Positions 56,310 to 64,000 of a stretch of 64,000 nucleotides of DNA are shown in pieces; the first letter of the stretch is position 1, and each line of letters opens with the position of its first letter. The translations under genes were made by a program, and so were the position numbers. Source of the stretch: Levilactobacillus yonginensis (GTDB taxonomy: Bacteria; Bacillota; Bacilli; Lactobacillales; Lactobacillaceae); NCBI RefSeq assembly GCF_003946265.1, contig NZ_RHNO01000011.1, positions 28,326 through 92,325 of the forward strand, read 5' to 3'. The notes under the pieces are model-generated. The model was given only the letters and a program-made list of their open reading frames with translations, did no database searches and was not told where the DNA came from.

Positions 56310-56339
56310 TTGCTTTTTATGGGTAAGAATTGATATTAT
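56310..56339 (+). promoter_or_regulatory. promoter of efp-asp23-nusB
   Basis: TTGCTT at 56310-56315, spacer 18, TATTAT at 56334-56339 with TGA upstream (extended -10). Confidence 0.55.
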
Positions 56340-56372
56340 AAAGAGGACATATTTTAGGAGGCTGAACACATT

Positions 56373-56933
56373 ATGGCAATTTCTACTGCTGATTTTAAAA
56401 ACGGTTTAACTATTGAAGTCGATCACGCAATCTGGCGGATCATTGAATTCCAACACGTTAAGCCTGGTAAGGGTGGCGCTTTCGTTCGTTCAAAGCTTAA
56501 GAACTTACGGACGGGTGCCGTTCAAGAAAAGACTTTCCGTGCCGGTGCAAAGATGGAACGTGCTGACATCCAAACGCGTTCTATGCAATACCTGTACGAA
56601 GACGCTGACAACCGGGTCTTCATGGACACTGACAACTTCGAACAAATCGAAGTGCCAGATGACCAGATCAAGGATCAACTGCCATACTTACAAGAAAACA
56701 TGAACGTTGACTTGGTTCAATTCAATTCCGAAGTCTTAGGAATCGAAGTACCGAACACCGTTGTCTTGGAAGTTACGGCTACTGAACCTGGTATCAAGGG
56801 GAACACCGCTTCTGGTGGTTCCAAGCCTGCTACCATGAACACTGGCTTAGTCGTACAAGTGCCATTCTTCGTTAACGAAGGCGACAAGCTCTCCATCAAC
56901 ACCACCGACGGCACGTACATTTCTCGCGCCTAG
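56373..56933 (+). CDS. efp: elongation factor P
   Basis: Relieves ribosome stalling at polyproline; 186 aa, three OB-like domains. The conserved loop is [14 protein letters not shown] with Lys at the tip, the site modified in other bacteria. AGGAGG precedes the ATG. First gene of efp-asp23-nusB. Confidence 0.96.
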   Translation: MAISTADFKNGLTIEVDHAIWRIIEFQHVKPGKGGAFVRSKLKNLRTGAVQEKTFRAGAKMERADIQTRSMQYLYEDADNRVFMDTDNFEQIEVPDDQIKDQLPYLQENMNVDLVQFNSEVLGIEVPNTVVLEVTATEPGIKGNTASGGSKPATMNTGLVVQVPFFVNEGDKLSINTTDGTYISRA

Positions 56934-56971
56934 GTTTACCACACGTTTAATCAGTAAGGGAGGGTCAACGA

Positions 56972-57412
56972 ATGGCAGAAGATACTAATATTATTTTAGA
57001 ATCCAAGGAACCTGCTTTGGGCAAGATCGAAGTGGCACCGCAAGTCCTCGAAATCATCGTCGGCATCGCGGCTAGCCAAACTGAAGGGGTCGCTCGGATG
57101 CGGGGTTCTCTGGCAAACAGCGTCACCGAATTATTTGGTCGCAAGGAGCAACACGGCAAGGGCGTTAAGTTAGTCTTTGACGGCGACGAATTAGCGGTCG
57201 ATGTCTACGTTTACTTGAATTACGGGGTAGCGGTTCCCAAGGTTGCCTTGGCCATTCAAGATAGCGTGAAGCAACAATTGTTGTTCATGACGGACCTCGA
57301 TTTACGTGAAGTTAACGTTCACGTGGAAGGCGTCATTCCCGAAAAGACGGCGCAACAGGTCGATCCAGATAACCTGTTCAACCAGACCGATGAAGGAGAC
57401 AGTGACCAATAG
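56972..57412 (+). CDS. Asp23/Gls24 family envelope stress response protein
   Basis: 146 aa, YqhY type. GKIEVAPQVLEIIVGIAAS begins the Asp23 domain (read in parts: GKIEVAPQVL, IVGIAASQ), then VDVYVYLNYGVAVPKV. In Bacillus YqhY lies between accC and nusB; here it lies between efp and nusB. Possibly linked to lipid supply. GTG of nusB shares one base with its stop. Confidence 0.9.
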   Translation: MAEDTNIILESKEPALGKIEVAPQVLEIIVGIAASQTEGVARMRGSLANSVTELFGRKEQHGKGVKLVFDGDELAVDVYVYLNYGVAVPKVALAIQDSVKQQLLFMTDLDLREVNVHVEGVIPEKTAQQVDPDNLFNQTDEGDSDQ

Positions 57413-57843
57413 TGACACTTACACGACATCAAATTCGGGAACGCGCGTTTCAAATGCTTTTTGCCTTGAACGCCAATCCCGATGCCGATCATGATGCGTT
57501 GTTCCAACGTGTTTTGACGGATGACCCGAACCAACTCGTTCCAGTGCCAGATTACTTACAGACTCTGGTAGACGGCGTTTTAGCAAGCCAAAGTGATTTG
57601 GATGCGCAAATCGACCAATACCTGAGTACTGGGTGGCAATTAAAGCGGATCGCCAAGACTGATTTGGTGATCTTGCGGTTGGCATTTTACGAAATCGATG
57701 ACGTGGAAGAGGTTCCTAACCGAGTAGCCGTTAACGAAGCCTTGGAATTAGCCAAGAAGTTTAGTGACGACCGCTCCCGTCGATTCATCAACGGTGTGTT
57801 AGCACATACGTTAGATGGCGACGACGCGAACACAGAATCCTAG
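57412..57843 (+). CDS. nusB: transcription antitermination factor NusB
   Basis: 143 aa all-helical NusB: RHQIRERAFQMLFAL, then AKTDLVILRLAFYEI and VAVNEALELAKKFSDDRS with RFINGVLAH. Works with NusE/S10 on rRNA transcripts. GTG start overlapping the previous stop by one base. Confidence 0.95.
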   Translation: MTLTRHQIRERAFQMLFALNANPDADHDALFQRVLTDDPNQLVPVPDYLQTLVDGVLASQSDLDAQIDQYLSTGWQLKRIAKTDLVILRLAFYEIDDVEEVPNRVAVNEALELAKKFSDDRSRRFINGVLAHTLDGDDANTES

Positions 57844-57852
57844 TCATTTAAA

Positions 57853-57897
57853 TAAACGAGGACTCGCTGGCAATTAGCCGGTGGGTCCTCGTTTTTT
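57853..57897 (+). terminator. nusB terminator
   Basis: AACGAGGAC (from 57854) pairs with GTCCTCGTT, followed by T residues. Confidence 0.85.
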
Positions 57898-57902
57898 ATT
57901 CC

Positions 57903-58225
57903 CGTCTGAAGTCCGAAGGCCGAAAGCTGGGCAATCCGGTGTGAACTTCCGCCTTACCGGCCGCCAGATATGGGCTGGAACGGTGCAGACGCAACTTGAA
58001 GCCTCGAAAGACCCGAGTCTCCAAGCTTGGTCTTCTGCTAAGCCAGTAGGAAAAGCACCTACTGACAAAGCAGAACGATGCGCCTGAGCCCATATCCGGC
58101 GACCTCTCGGCTTACACCGGATTTTGCTATCAGTTATCAGCTCAGCTGTTTGCTATCGGCTAGATTGTCATGAGCGGTTCTACTAAATCCTGTTAGCGAG
58201 AAAAATGTTATACCATAATCAGAGC
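57903..58225 (+). repeat. structured intergenic repeat, copy C (core 57950-58117)
   Basis: Starts after the nusB terminator, as copy A does after that of glnA. It has near-palindromic ends: AATCCGGTGT (57933-57942) pairs with ACACCGGATT (58114-58123). Internal stems: ATATGGGCT with AGCCCATAT; CTTG..CTCG with CGAG..CAAG; TTCTGCT..CAGTAGG with CCTACTG..AGCAGAA. The tail to 58225 matches the tail of copy A (ACTAAATC, CTGT.AGCG, ATCAGAGCC). Small open frames inside are not conserved between copies. Confidence 0.85.
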
Positions 58226-58226
58226 C

Positions 58227-58396
58227 AGGGGAGGCCGGAGATGTATCCAGCCGTGATTGTGGTGTTTGCTGGTGATTTTCCAGCTTACAGCACGGGCGAA
58301 TTTGAAGACACGTGGTTTTCGTGGCTTCAAATCCAGCGAGAAGCCCGCTCTTTGGCCGAAGCATCCCCTCAGCAGGCGACATCTCTGTCCCCCTGA
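58227..58396 (+). other. strongly folded non-coding stretch after copy C
   Basis: CAGGGG (58227-58232) pairs with CCCCTG (58391-58396), GAGATGT (58239-58245) with ACATCTC (58380-58386), and inside ATTTGAAG..CACG (58301-58313) with CGTG..CTTCAAAT (58321-58333), closed by GGGC/GCCC; GCTGG/CCAGC is a further hairpin at 58269-58285. It reads as one multi-branched RNA. Not seen after copies A and B. The 63-codon frame over it has no ribosome site. Confidence 0.55.
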
Positions 58397-58437
58397 GTGC
58401 GACTAATTAGGTCAAGGCTGGAAAACAGACTCATTGG

Positions 58438-58498
58438 ACCGGTCAAAACCAAGGTGACAATTCTGAATGGAAATGAGTAGGCAACTTATTTGACCGGT
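58438..58498. repeat. 10-base inverted repeat upstream of folD
   Basis: ACCGGTCAAA (58438-58447) and TTTGACCGGT (58489-58498) are exact inverted copies 41 bases apart. Flanking copies of TGGAAAACA followed by ATTGG also occur on both sides. Possibly an operator pair or the ends of a small element. Confidence 0.5.
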
Positions 58499-58617
58499 TG
58501 GAAAACATCCGATTGGTTAAACTAAAAGTGCGACCTGAACTGAGGTGTTCGGTCCCGTTTTGCTGACGAATATGCTAAAATAATAGGTAACTTTAAATTT
58601 TGGGGAGGACGAGCTTC

Positions 58618-59469
58618 ATGACGACCATCATCGATGGCAAGCAACTTGCTAAGGAAGTTAACGCAAAGACTAAGGAACGGGTATCCGCACTGAAAGAGCG
58701 TGGCCTCGTTCCTGGGCTCGTGGTGATCATCGTGGGGGATGATCCAGCCAGTGCCATTTATGTGCGTAACAAGCACCGTAAGGCCACACAATTGGGCATC
58801 AATTCCATTGTGCGGGAGCTCCCCGCAACGGTTAGCCAGGAAGAACTGCTGGCCATCGTTGAAACCTACAATGTGGATCCGAGCGTTCACGGGATTCTGG
58901 TACAATCTCCGTTACCAGTGGGCTTGGATGAACAGGCCATTGTAGCGGCCATCGATCCTGCTAAGGATGTCGATGGGTTCCACCCCTTGAACGTTGGGCG
59001 GCTGTTTGCTAATTTGCCAGGGAATCATCCAGTTTCCTGCACTCCGCGGGGCATCATGACGATGCTGCATTCCTTACCTGTTCATTTGCGGGGCAAGCAT
59101 GCGGTGGTGGTTGGCCGGAGTATGATCGTTGGTCGGCCAATGGCAGCAATGCTGTTGAATGCCGACATGACGGTTAGTGTGGCCCACATTTATACGAAGA
59201 ATTTAAGCGAATTGACCCGGACTGCCGACGTTTTAGTCGTGGCGACCGGTGTGGCCCATTTGATCAAGGAAACCGACGTGAAGCCTGGCGCCATCGTCAT
59301 TGACGTGGGAATGGACCGTGATGAAAATGGCAAACTGACCGGAGATGTCGACTTTGATGGTGTTGCGGAGAAAACAGCAGCCATTACGCCGGTACCTGGT
59401 GGTGTTGGGCCAATGACGATTGCCACCTTGATGGAACAAACTGTTGATTTATGTGAGTGGAGTGAATAA
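58618..59469 (+). CDS. folD: bifunctional methylene-THF dehydrogenase/cyclohydrolase
   Basis: 283 aa one-carbon enzyme. YVRNKHRKATQLGI carries the catalytic Lys/Tyr motif, QSPLPVGL and DKDV-like DPAKDVDGFHP the folate site, and GRSMIVGRPMAAML the NADP site. ATG at 58618 follows GGGGAGG. The first gene of folD-xseA-xseB-ispA-tlyA-argR, as in Bacillus. Confidence 0.96.
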   Translation: MTTIIDGKQLAKEVNAKTKERVSALKERGLVPGLVVIIVGDDPASAIYVRNKHRKATQLGINSIVRELPATVSQEELLAIVETYNVDPSVHGILVQSPLPVGLDEQAIVAAIDPAKDVDGFHPLNVGRLFANLPGNHPVSCTPRGIMTMLHSLPVHLRGKHAVVVGRSMIVGRPMAAMLLNADMTVSVAHIYTKNLSELTRTADVLVVATGVAHLIKETDVKPGAIVIDVGMDRDENGKLTGDVDFDGVAEKTAAITPVPGGVGPMTIATLMEQTVDLCEWSE

Positions 59470-59470
59470 C

Positions 59471-60823
59471 TTGGCGACAAATGATTATCTGACGGTCACG
59501 GCGCTGACGCAGTATCTAAAGCGTAAGTTTGACGTGGATCCATACTTGGGCAAGGTCTATCTGACGGGGGAGATTTCTAACTTTCGTCTGCGACCACATG
59601 CGCATCAATATTTTAGTCTCAAGGATGACCACGCTAAAATCAGTGCCATCATGTTTAAATCAGCCTTTGAAAAATTAAAATTTACGCCCGAAGTCGGGAT
59701 GAAGGTCCTCGTGACCGGGCGCATTTCCCTGTATGAACCCAGTGGGAGTTATCAAATCTACGTGGAACGCATGGAGCCGGATGGTATTGGTCAGCTCTAT
59801 CAGGCGTACGAACAGTTGAAGAAAAAACTGGCTGCTGAAGGCTTGTTCGATGCACCTAAGCGGCTATTACCGCGTTTCCCGAAACGAATCGCCGTGGTAA
59901 CGAGTCCCAGTGGTGCCGTTATTCGTGATATTATTACGACTGCGCGGCGCCGCTATCCGATTGCCCAAATTGTGCTGTATCCGGCGGTAGTTCAAGGTGA
60001 CGCTGCGGCGCCCGACATTGTTCGCCAGATTCAACGCGCTAACGCGGCGGGAAACTTTGACACGCTGATTATTGGCCGGGGTGGTGGCTCAATCGAAGAC
60101 CTCTGGCCATTTAACGAAGAGAGTGTGGCCCGCGCAATTGCTGCCAGTGAGCTACCGGTGATCTCGTCCGTTGGTCATGAGACCGATACGACGATTGCTG
60201 ACCTGGTGGCCGATGTACGGGCGGCCACCCCAACGGCTGCGGCGGAGTTAGCGGTTCCAGTTTTGAACGACGAGCTGCTTAAGCTGCAGCAAGAGCGTAC
60301 GCGGCTCTATAACGCGATGAGTAACCGTCTTAATTTTCAACGTGAGCGGCTTAAGAAACTCATGACCGCCTACGTTTTTCGGCAACCACAGCGGCTGTAT
60401 GAGACCTATTTACAACGGCTTGATCGGGCCCAGCAGGGATTGACCCGTAACCTGCAAACGACATTGCGCCAACGGAACCAGCGCTTTCAGTTGGCTAAGC
60501 AGGGACTGGTCAGCCAGTCCCCACTGGAACGAGTGCACCGTGATCAATTGACGGTGAGCCAGATTAGTGCGCGGTTAAATACGGAAGCCAAACGGTATTT
60601 GACGACGAAACAAGAACACGTCGCGCAGTTAATTAATGGGCTAGACTACCTGAGTCCCTTAAAAATTATGGGACGTGGCTATAGTTACGTGACGCAGGAC
60701 GATCACGTTGTGCGTCAGGTCAGTGACTTGAAACCGGCTAAGGCAACCATCCACCTGAGTGATGGGACGGCTGAAGCCAACATTACGGCAATTAAACCAG
60801 CATCGGAGGATACACATGAGTGA
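59471..60823 (+). CDS. xseA: exodeoxyribonuclease VII large subunit
   Basis: 450 aa. N-terminal OB-fold ([16 protein letters not shown] and [20 protein letters not shown] in parts), catalytic domain with [16 protein letters not shown] [11 protein letters not shown] and [14 protein letters not shown], then a long coiled coil that holds XseB. TTG at 59471, one base after the folD stop, 8 bases after GGAG. Overlaps xseB by 8 bases. Confidence 0.96.
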   Translation: MATNDYLTVTALTQYLKRKFDVDPYLGKVYLTGEISNFRLRPHAHQYFSLKDDHAKISAIMFKSAFEKLKFTPEVGMKVLVTGRISLYEPSGSYQIYVERMEPDGIGQLYQAYEQLKKKLAAEGLFDAPKRLLPRFPKRIAVVTSPSGAVIRDIITTARRRYPIAQIVLYPAVVQGDAAAPDIVRQIQRANAAGNFDTLIIGRGGGSIEDLWPFNEESVARAIAASELPVISSVGHETDTTIADLVADVRAATPTAAAELAVPVLNDELLKLQQERTRLYNAMSNRLNFQRERLKKLMTAYVFRQPQRLYETYLQRLDRAQQGLTRNLQTTLRQRNQRFQLAKQGLVSQSPLERVHRDQLTVSQISARLNTEAKRYLTTKQEHVAQLINGLDYLSPLKIMGRGYSYVTQDDHVVRQVSDLKPAKATIHLSDGTAEANITAIKPASEDTHE

Positions 60824-61064
60824 AGATAAGAAACCAACCTTTGAAGAAAATTTAACGACCCTAGAAACCATTGTTTCACAACTTGAACAAGGCGATATTC
60901 CTTTGGAACAAGCTTTGGATCAATTTCAAAAGGGCGTTGCGCTCAGCAAAAACTTGCAGGCGACACTGCAGGATGCCGAGAAGACATTGACGACTATGAT
61001 GAATGATTCAGACCAAGAGGTGGCCTTTGAGGCGCCACAAGGGGGCACGGGTGATGCCGATTGA
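60816..61064 (+). CDS. xseB: exodeoxyribonuclease VII small subunit
   Basis: 82 aa, [19 protein letters not shown] then [17 protein letters not shown], the XseB helical hairpin. ATG inside the end of xseA, with GGAGG before it; its end overlaps the ispA start. Partner of XseA. Confidence 0.95.
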   Translation: MSEDKKPTFEENLTTLETIVSQLEQGDIPLEQALDQFQKGVALSKNLQATLQDAEKTLTTMMNDSDQEVAFEAPQGGTGDAD

Positions 61065-61962
61065 TGCGCAGTTAAAAGAATTTGAGACGACCTGGGTCCC
61101 ACAATTGAACGCGCCCTTAGCGGCAGCGATTGCCGCGGATAGTGGGGACGCGCGTTTGGCCGAAGCCATGCAGTATTCTGTCCTGGCTGGCGGCAAGCGG
61201 CTTCGGCCCTTGCTGACCGTGGCGACCATGCAGGCGCGTGGCGTATCTTTTGATGCCAATCGGCACTGGCGACCAGTGATGGCCCTGGAACTTTTGCACA
61301 CTTATTCACTGATCCATGACGATTTACCAGCCATGGATAATGATGACTTGCGTCGGGGTGAACCCACCAATCACGTTAAATTTGGTGCGGGGATGGCCAC
61401 CTTAGCTGGTGACGGCTTGCTGACGTTGGCTTTTCAGTGGCTGACGGCAACGGATTTGCCAGCACAGACCCAAGCAGCTTTGACCCAGGCGCTCGCCCAG
61501 GCGGCGGGACCTCATGGCATGGTTGCGGGTCAAGCAAAGGACGTTCAATCTGAACACGTGGACCTGCCATTGGCACGGTTACGAGTTCTGCACAAGGAAA
61601 AGACTGGCGCGTTGCTGCATTACGCAGTTCAAGCCGGCTTGATTCTGAGTGAAACACCGCAAAATCAATGGGCACCTTACCTTCAATTCGCAGACGCCTT
61701 TGGGCTGGCCTTTCAAATTTATGATGATATTTTGGATGTGGTCAGTACACCGCAAGAGTTGGGCAAGGCAACGCAGAAGGATGCCGGTGAAGCCAAGAAC
61801 ACGTATCCAGGCAAGCTCGGGCTACAAGGTGCCAACCAAGCCTTGATCGACACGATTCAGGTCGGTCAAACGGCTTTACAGACGTTGCCAGCTAGTGCTG
61901 CCCGGAATCAATTGGCCGCATTCTTTAGTTACTTTGACACGAAACGGGTGGAAAATAGATGA
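61054..61962 (+). CDS. ispA: farnesyl/geranyl diphosphate synthase
   Basis: Class I trans-prenyl synthase, about 302 aa. First aspartate-rich motif [14 protein letters not shown], second YDDILDVV, and GGKRLRPLL for the isopentenyl site. The start is ATG 61054 or the GTG just before it; both overlap xseB. Supplies C15 diphosphate for undecaprenyl phosphate. Confidence 0.94.
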   Translation: MPIDAQLKEFETTWVPQLNAPLAAAIAADSGDARLAEAMQYSVLAGGKRLRPLLTVATMQARGVSFDANRHWRPVMALELLHTYSLIHDDLPAMDNDDLRRGEPTNHVKFGAGMATLAGDGLLTLAFQWLTATDLPAQTQAALTQALAQAAGPHGMVAGQAKDVQSEHVDLPLARLRVLHKEKTGALLHYAVQAGLILSETPQNQWAPYLQFADAFGLAFQIYDDILDVVSTPQELGKATQKDAGEAKNTYPGKLGLQGANQALIDTIQVGQTALQTLPASAARNQLAAFFSYFDTKRVENR

Positions 61963-62774
61963 AAAAGAAACGCGTCGCTGACCTTTTAGTTGAACAGGGT
62001 CTTTACACTTCATTGGATGAGGCAAAACGCGCCGTAATGGCGGGGGAAATCCTGGGAACCAACGAAGAGCGACTGGATAAGCCGGGATCAATGATTCCGG
62101 CAGATACCGAGCTCCATTTAAAGGGCCATCCGCTCCCATACGTTTCGCGGGGCGGATTTAAATTGGCTAAGGCGCTTGAAAGCTTTAACATTAGCGTTCA
62201 GGATCGCACCGTTTTGGATATTGGGTCTTCAACCGGTGGTTTTACGGATGTCATGCTGCAAAATGGAGCCAAACTTAGCTATGCGCTGGACGTTGGGAGT
62301 AATCAGTTAGTTTGGAAACTACGGCAGGATCCCCGCGTTATTGTGATGGAACACACCAATTTCCGTTACAGTAAGCTGGCCGACTTCACACAGGGACAAC
62401 CGACGTTTGCCTCAATTGACGTGTCATTTATTTCATTACGATTGATTTTACCGCCGTTGAAGGGCATTCTGCCTGAAAATGGGGAAGTGGTTGCCCTGAT
62501 TAAACCACAATTTGAAGCGGATCGGGAAGACGTTGGTCAGCATGGTATCGTTCGAGAACGGCGGGTCCATGAATCCGTGGTAACCGGGATTTTGGATTTT
62601 GCGGTGGCTACCGGTTACAGTGTCTTAGGACTCGATTTCTCACCAATTCGTGGTGGTGAAGGGAATATTGAGTTCTTAGTCCACTTACAGTCAGTTGATA
62701 AACATGCAGTTGTTGCAAGTTCTGTCTCAGTGGAACATACTATTGACAATGCTTATAAAGGCCTAAATCAGTAG
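61959..62774 (+). CDS. TlyA family rRNA (cytidine-2'-O)-methyltransferase
   Basis: 271 aa. N-terminal S4 RNA-binding domain (RVADLLVEQGLYTSLDEAK in parts) and an FtsJ/RrmJ-like SAM domain (VLDIGSSTGGFTDVML, then IDVSFISLRLILP). Family members methylate 16S and/or 23S rRNA; some are called haemolysins for historical reasons only. Overlaps ispA by 4 bases. Corresponds to yqxC of Bacillus. Confidence 0.93.
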   Translation: MKKKRVADLLVEQGLYTSLDEAKRAVMAGEILGTNEERLDKPGSMIPADTELHLKGHPLPYVSRGGFKLAKALESFNISVQDRTVLDIGSSTGGFTDVMLQNGAKLSYALDVGSNQLVWKLRQDPRVIVMEHTNFRYSKLADFTQGQPTFASIDVSFISLRLILPPLKGILPENGEVVALIKPQFEADREDVGQHGIVRERRVHESVVTGILDFAVATGYSVLGLDFSPIRGGEGNIEFLVHLQSVDKHAVVASSVSVEHTIDNAYKGLNQ

Positions 62775-62866
62775 ATTATGAGAAAATTATGAGAATATGC
62801 TTTCCAAATACTTAGGTCTGGTATATGATAAGATTATGCATTTTTATCACATAAGGGGGGCTAGGT

Positions 62867-63322
62867 ATGAAGAAGCAAGAACGTCAGCAATTACTTAAGC
62901 GGCTACTGACGACCCGAGAAATTGAACGACAAGAGGATTTTGTGCGGCTGTTAGCCGAAGACGGGATTCACGTGACGCAGGCCACCATCTCACGGGACAT
63001 TAAGGAAATGCAGCTGGTCAAGTTACCAGCTGATTCTGGTGGCTATCGGTACAGTTTACCCGTGCAAAAGAAAATCGATACGCAAAAGAAATTGCAGCGA
63101 ACCTTGCAGAACGCCTATATTTCCTTTGCTGTGCAAGATCAATTTACGATTTTAAAGGTTTTGCCAGGTAACGGACCCGTGATTGCTTCGTTGCTGGATC
63201 AGATGCGGTATGACTTTGTATTTGGTACGGTGGGCGATGACAGTTCCGTTTTGACGGTGTGCGTCAACCATCAAGGCGCCCTACAACTAGAAAAAACGAT
63301 TGACCGCATGCTTGCGGATTAA
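62867..63322 (+). CDS. argR: arginine repressor ArgR
   Basis: 151 aa. N-terminal winged helix (QQLLKRLLTTREIERQEDFV in parts, TQATISRDIKEMQLVK as recognition helix) and C-terminal hexamerisation and arginine-binding domain (GTVGDDSSVLTVC). ATG after AAGGGGGG. In related genomes recN usually follows; here a terminator and a TnpB gene do. Confidence 0.94.
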   Translation: MKKQERQQLLKRLLTTREIERQEDFVRLLAEDGIHVTQATISRDIKEMQLVKLPADSGGYRYSLPVQKKIDTQKKLQRTLQNAYISFAVQDQFTILKVLPGNGPVIASLLDQMRYDFVFGTVGDDSSVLTVCVNHQGALQLEKTIDRMLAD

Positions 63323-63327
63323 GACAC

Positions 63328-63381
63328 CGACCACGACTGACTCACCAGCATTAGCGCTGACGAAGCAGCGGTGGTCGTTTT
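63328..63381 (+). terminator. argR terminator
   Basis: CGACCAC (63328-63334) pairs with GTGGTCG (63371-63377), followed by TTTTATT, with a secondary TCAGCG-like stem in the loop. Confidence 0.7.
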
Positions 63382-63517
63382 ATTAAAAACCAAGCAGAAA
63401 GCCTGTAATCTTAATCGCGAGATGGATGCTGGAATTTAGTATTCTTTTTCAAAACATACGTTCCCCTAGGAATTTAAACATGGTATACTTAATCCAATCT
63501 ACAGGGGGAGGTAGCTA

Positions 63518-64000
63518 TTGGTTAAGTTAGGGCGAACAATCAAATTGAGACTCTATCCGGACACTGATCAGGCAGCCGCTTTTCTAGCAATGAGTCAAGA
63601 GTATCAACGATTAGCTAACATTGTCAGTCGATGGATTTTTGACCATGAGTTCCAGCTGAGTTGGTTAAAAATCAACCACCAGTTTTACAAACGATTTCGG
63701 CAAGAATCATCACTCAATAGTCAGATGATCCAATCTGTTTTTCGGACGGTCTCAGCTCGTTACAAAACTGTGCAGAAACAGATAAAACAGCATCCTTACC
63801 GTTACAAGAACGAAGAAAGCAAATGGGTTCAAGTTCCTAGAGACCTAACTTGGTTGGTGAAATCCATCCAGTTTCGTCGACCACAAGCAGATTTTGTTCG
63901 TCAGAGCAACTATTCTTTTGTAGGACGAATTGTCAAATCAAGTGTAACTTTGTCCCAAAGAAAACTTCAGATGGACTCTTCCAGCCTAAAATCTTGCGTG
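63518..64000 (+). CDS. tnpB: TnpB-family RNA-guided endonuclease, partial, possibly frameshifted
   Basis: 161 codons are open to the window edge. KLGRTIKLRLYPDTDQ at the start and RRPQADFVR near residue 128 are typical of the N-terminal half of IS200/IS605-type TnpB. TTG start with GGGGGAGGT 6-8 bases upstream and TATACT at 63484-63489 as a promoter element. After YSFVG the frame turns unfamiliar, while another frame reads IKCNFVPKKTSDGLFQP, as expected next; an indel near 63930 is suspected. No tnpA lies upstream. Confidence 0.75.
   Translation, partial: MVKLGRTIKLRLYPDTDQAAAFLAMSQEYQRLANIVSRWIFDHEFQLSWLKINHQFYKRFRQESSLNSQMIQSVFRTVSARYKTVQKQIKQHPYRYKNEESKWVQVPRDLTWLVKSIQFRRPQADFVRQSNYSFVGRIVKSSVTLSQRKLQMDSSSLKSCV

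Noticed and set aside
50085..58225. CRISPR interpretation of the repeats
   Set aside because: Three long copies kilobases apart in both orientations with no regular spacers.
57881..58396. Several 60-80 codon frames over repeat copy C and the following fold
   Set aside because: Frames are not conserved between repeat copies, have no ribosome sites, and are better explained by RNA structure.
61959..62774. Haemolysin function for the TlyA-like gene
   Set aside because: S4 plus FtsJ-type domains identify an rRNA methyltransferase.
194..63000. Many open frames of 60-150 codons opposite or within known genes
   Set aside because: They are shadows of highly conserved genes in other frames, without start sites of their own.

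Overview
The window is a block of core chromosome from a low-to-mid GC Firmicute, almost certainly a member of the Lactobacillaceae of the Levilactobacillus/Lactiplantibacillus type. This is inferred from protein content (DUF3042, YxeA-like, secreted YVW/KGL proteins, YfhO), from many TTG/GTG starts with strong AGGAGG sites, from TTGACA/TATAAT promoters, and from gene order that closely follows Bacillus subtilis neighbourhoods. I ran no search; names rest on motifs, length and synteny.

Layout. 1-7 kb: polA-mutM-coaE-nrdR-dnaB-dnaI, a DNA replication and repair operon. 7-11.3 kb: T-box plus thrS, then the L20-leader translation operon infC-rpmI-rplT. 11.4-17.9 kb: yqeG-yqeH-yhbY-nadD-yqeK-rsfS-yqeM-tmcAL, then yceD-rpmF (ribosome assembly and NAD). 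18-28.5 kb is more variable: two paralogous secreted proteins, a HAD phosphatase, a matrixin-like protease, an alcohol dehydrogenase, an ArlRS-like two-component system, an IS110 remnant, a YxeA-like protein behind a perfect palindrome, a YidC lipoprotein and acylphosphatase. 28.6-37 kb: SpoU methylase, HD protein, HxlR regulator, T-box plus pheST, mltG-udk, greA. 37-49.9 kb: YneR-like protein, YfhO, class B PBP, rpmG, fthC, rhomboid, yqgQ, glcK, rhodanese, DUF3042, GDPD, miaA, glnR-glnA. 50-53.7 kb: an unrecognised three-gene operon and a TetR regulator. 53.7-63.3 kb: rplU-prp-rpmA, an M24 peptidase, efp-asp23-nusB, folD-xseA-xseB-ispA-tlyA-argR. The window ends inside a TnpB gene that follows argR.

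The main unexplained signal is a non-coding repeat of about 155-170 bp (core) present three times in 8 kb: 50125-50294 (+), 55037-55191 (-) and 57950-58117 (+). The copies differ in sequence, but where one arm of a predicted stem changes the other changes with it, as expected of a conserved folded RNA. Two copies share a longer tail, and one is followed by a further strongly folded stretch. No tRNA, rRNA or CRISPR array was seen.
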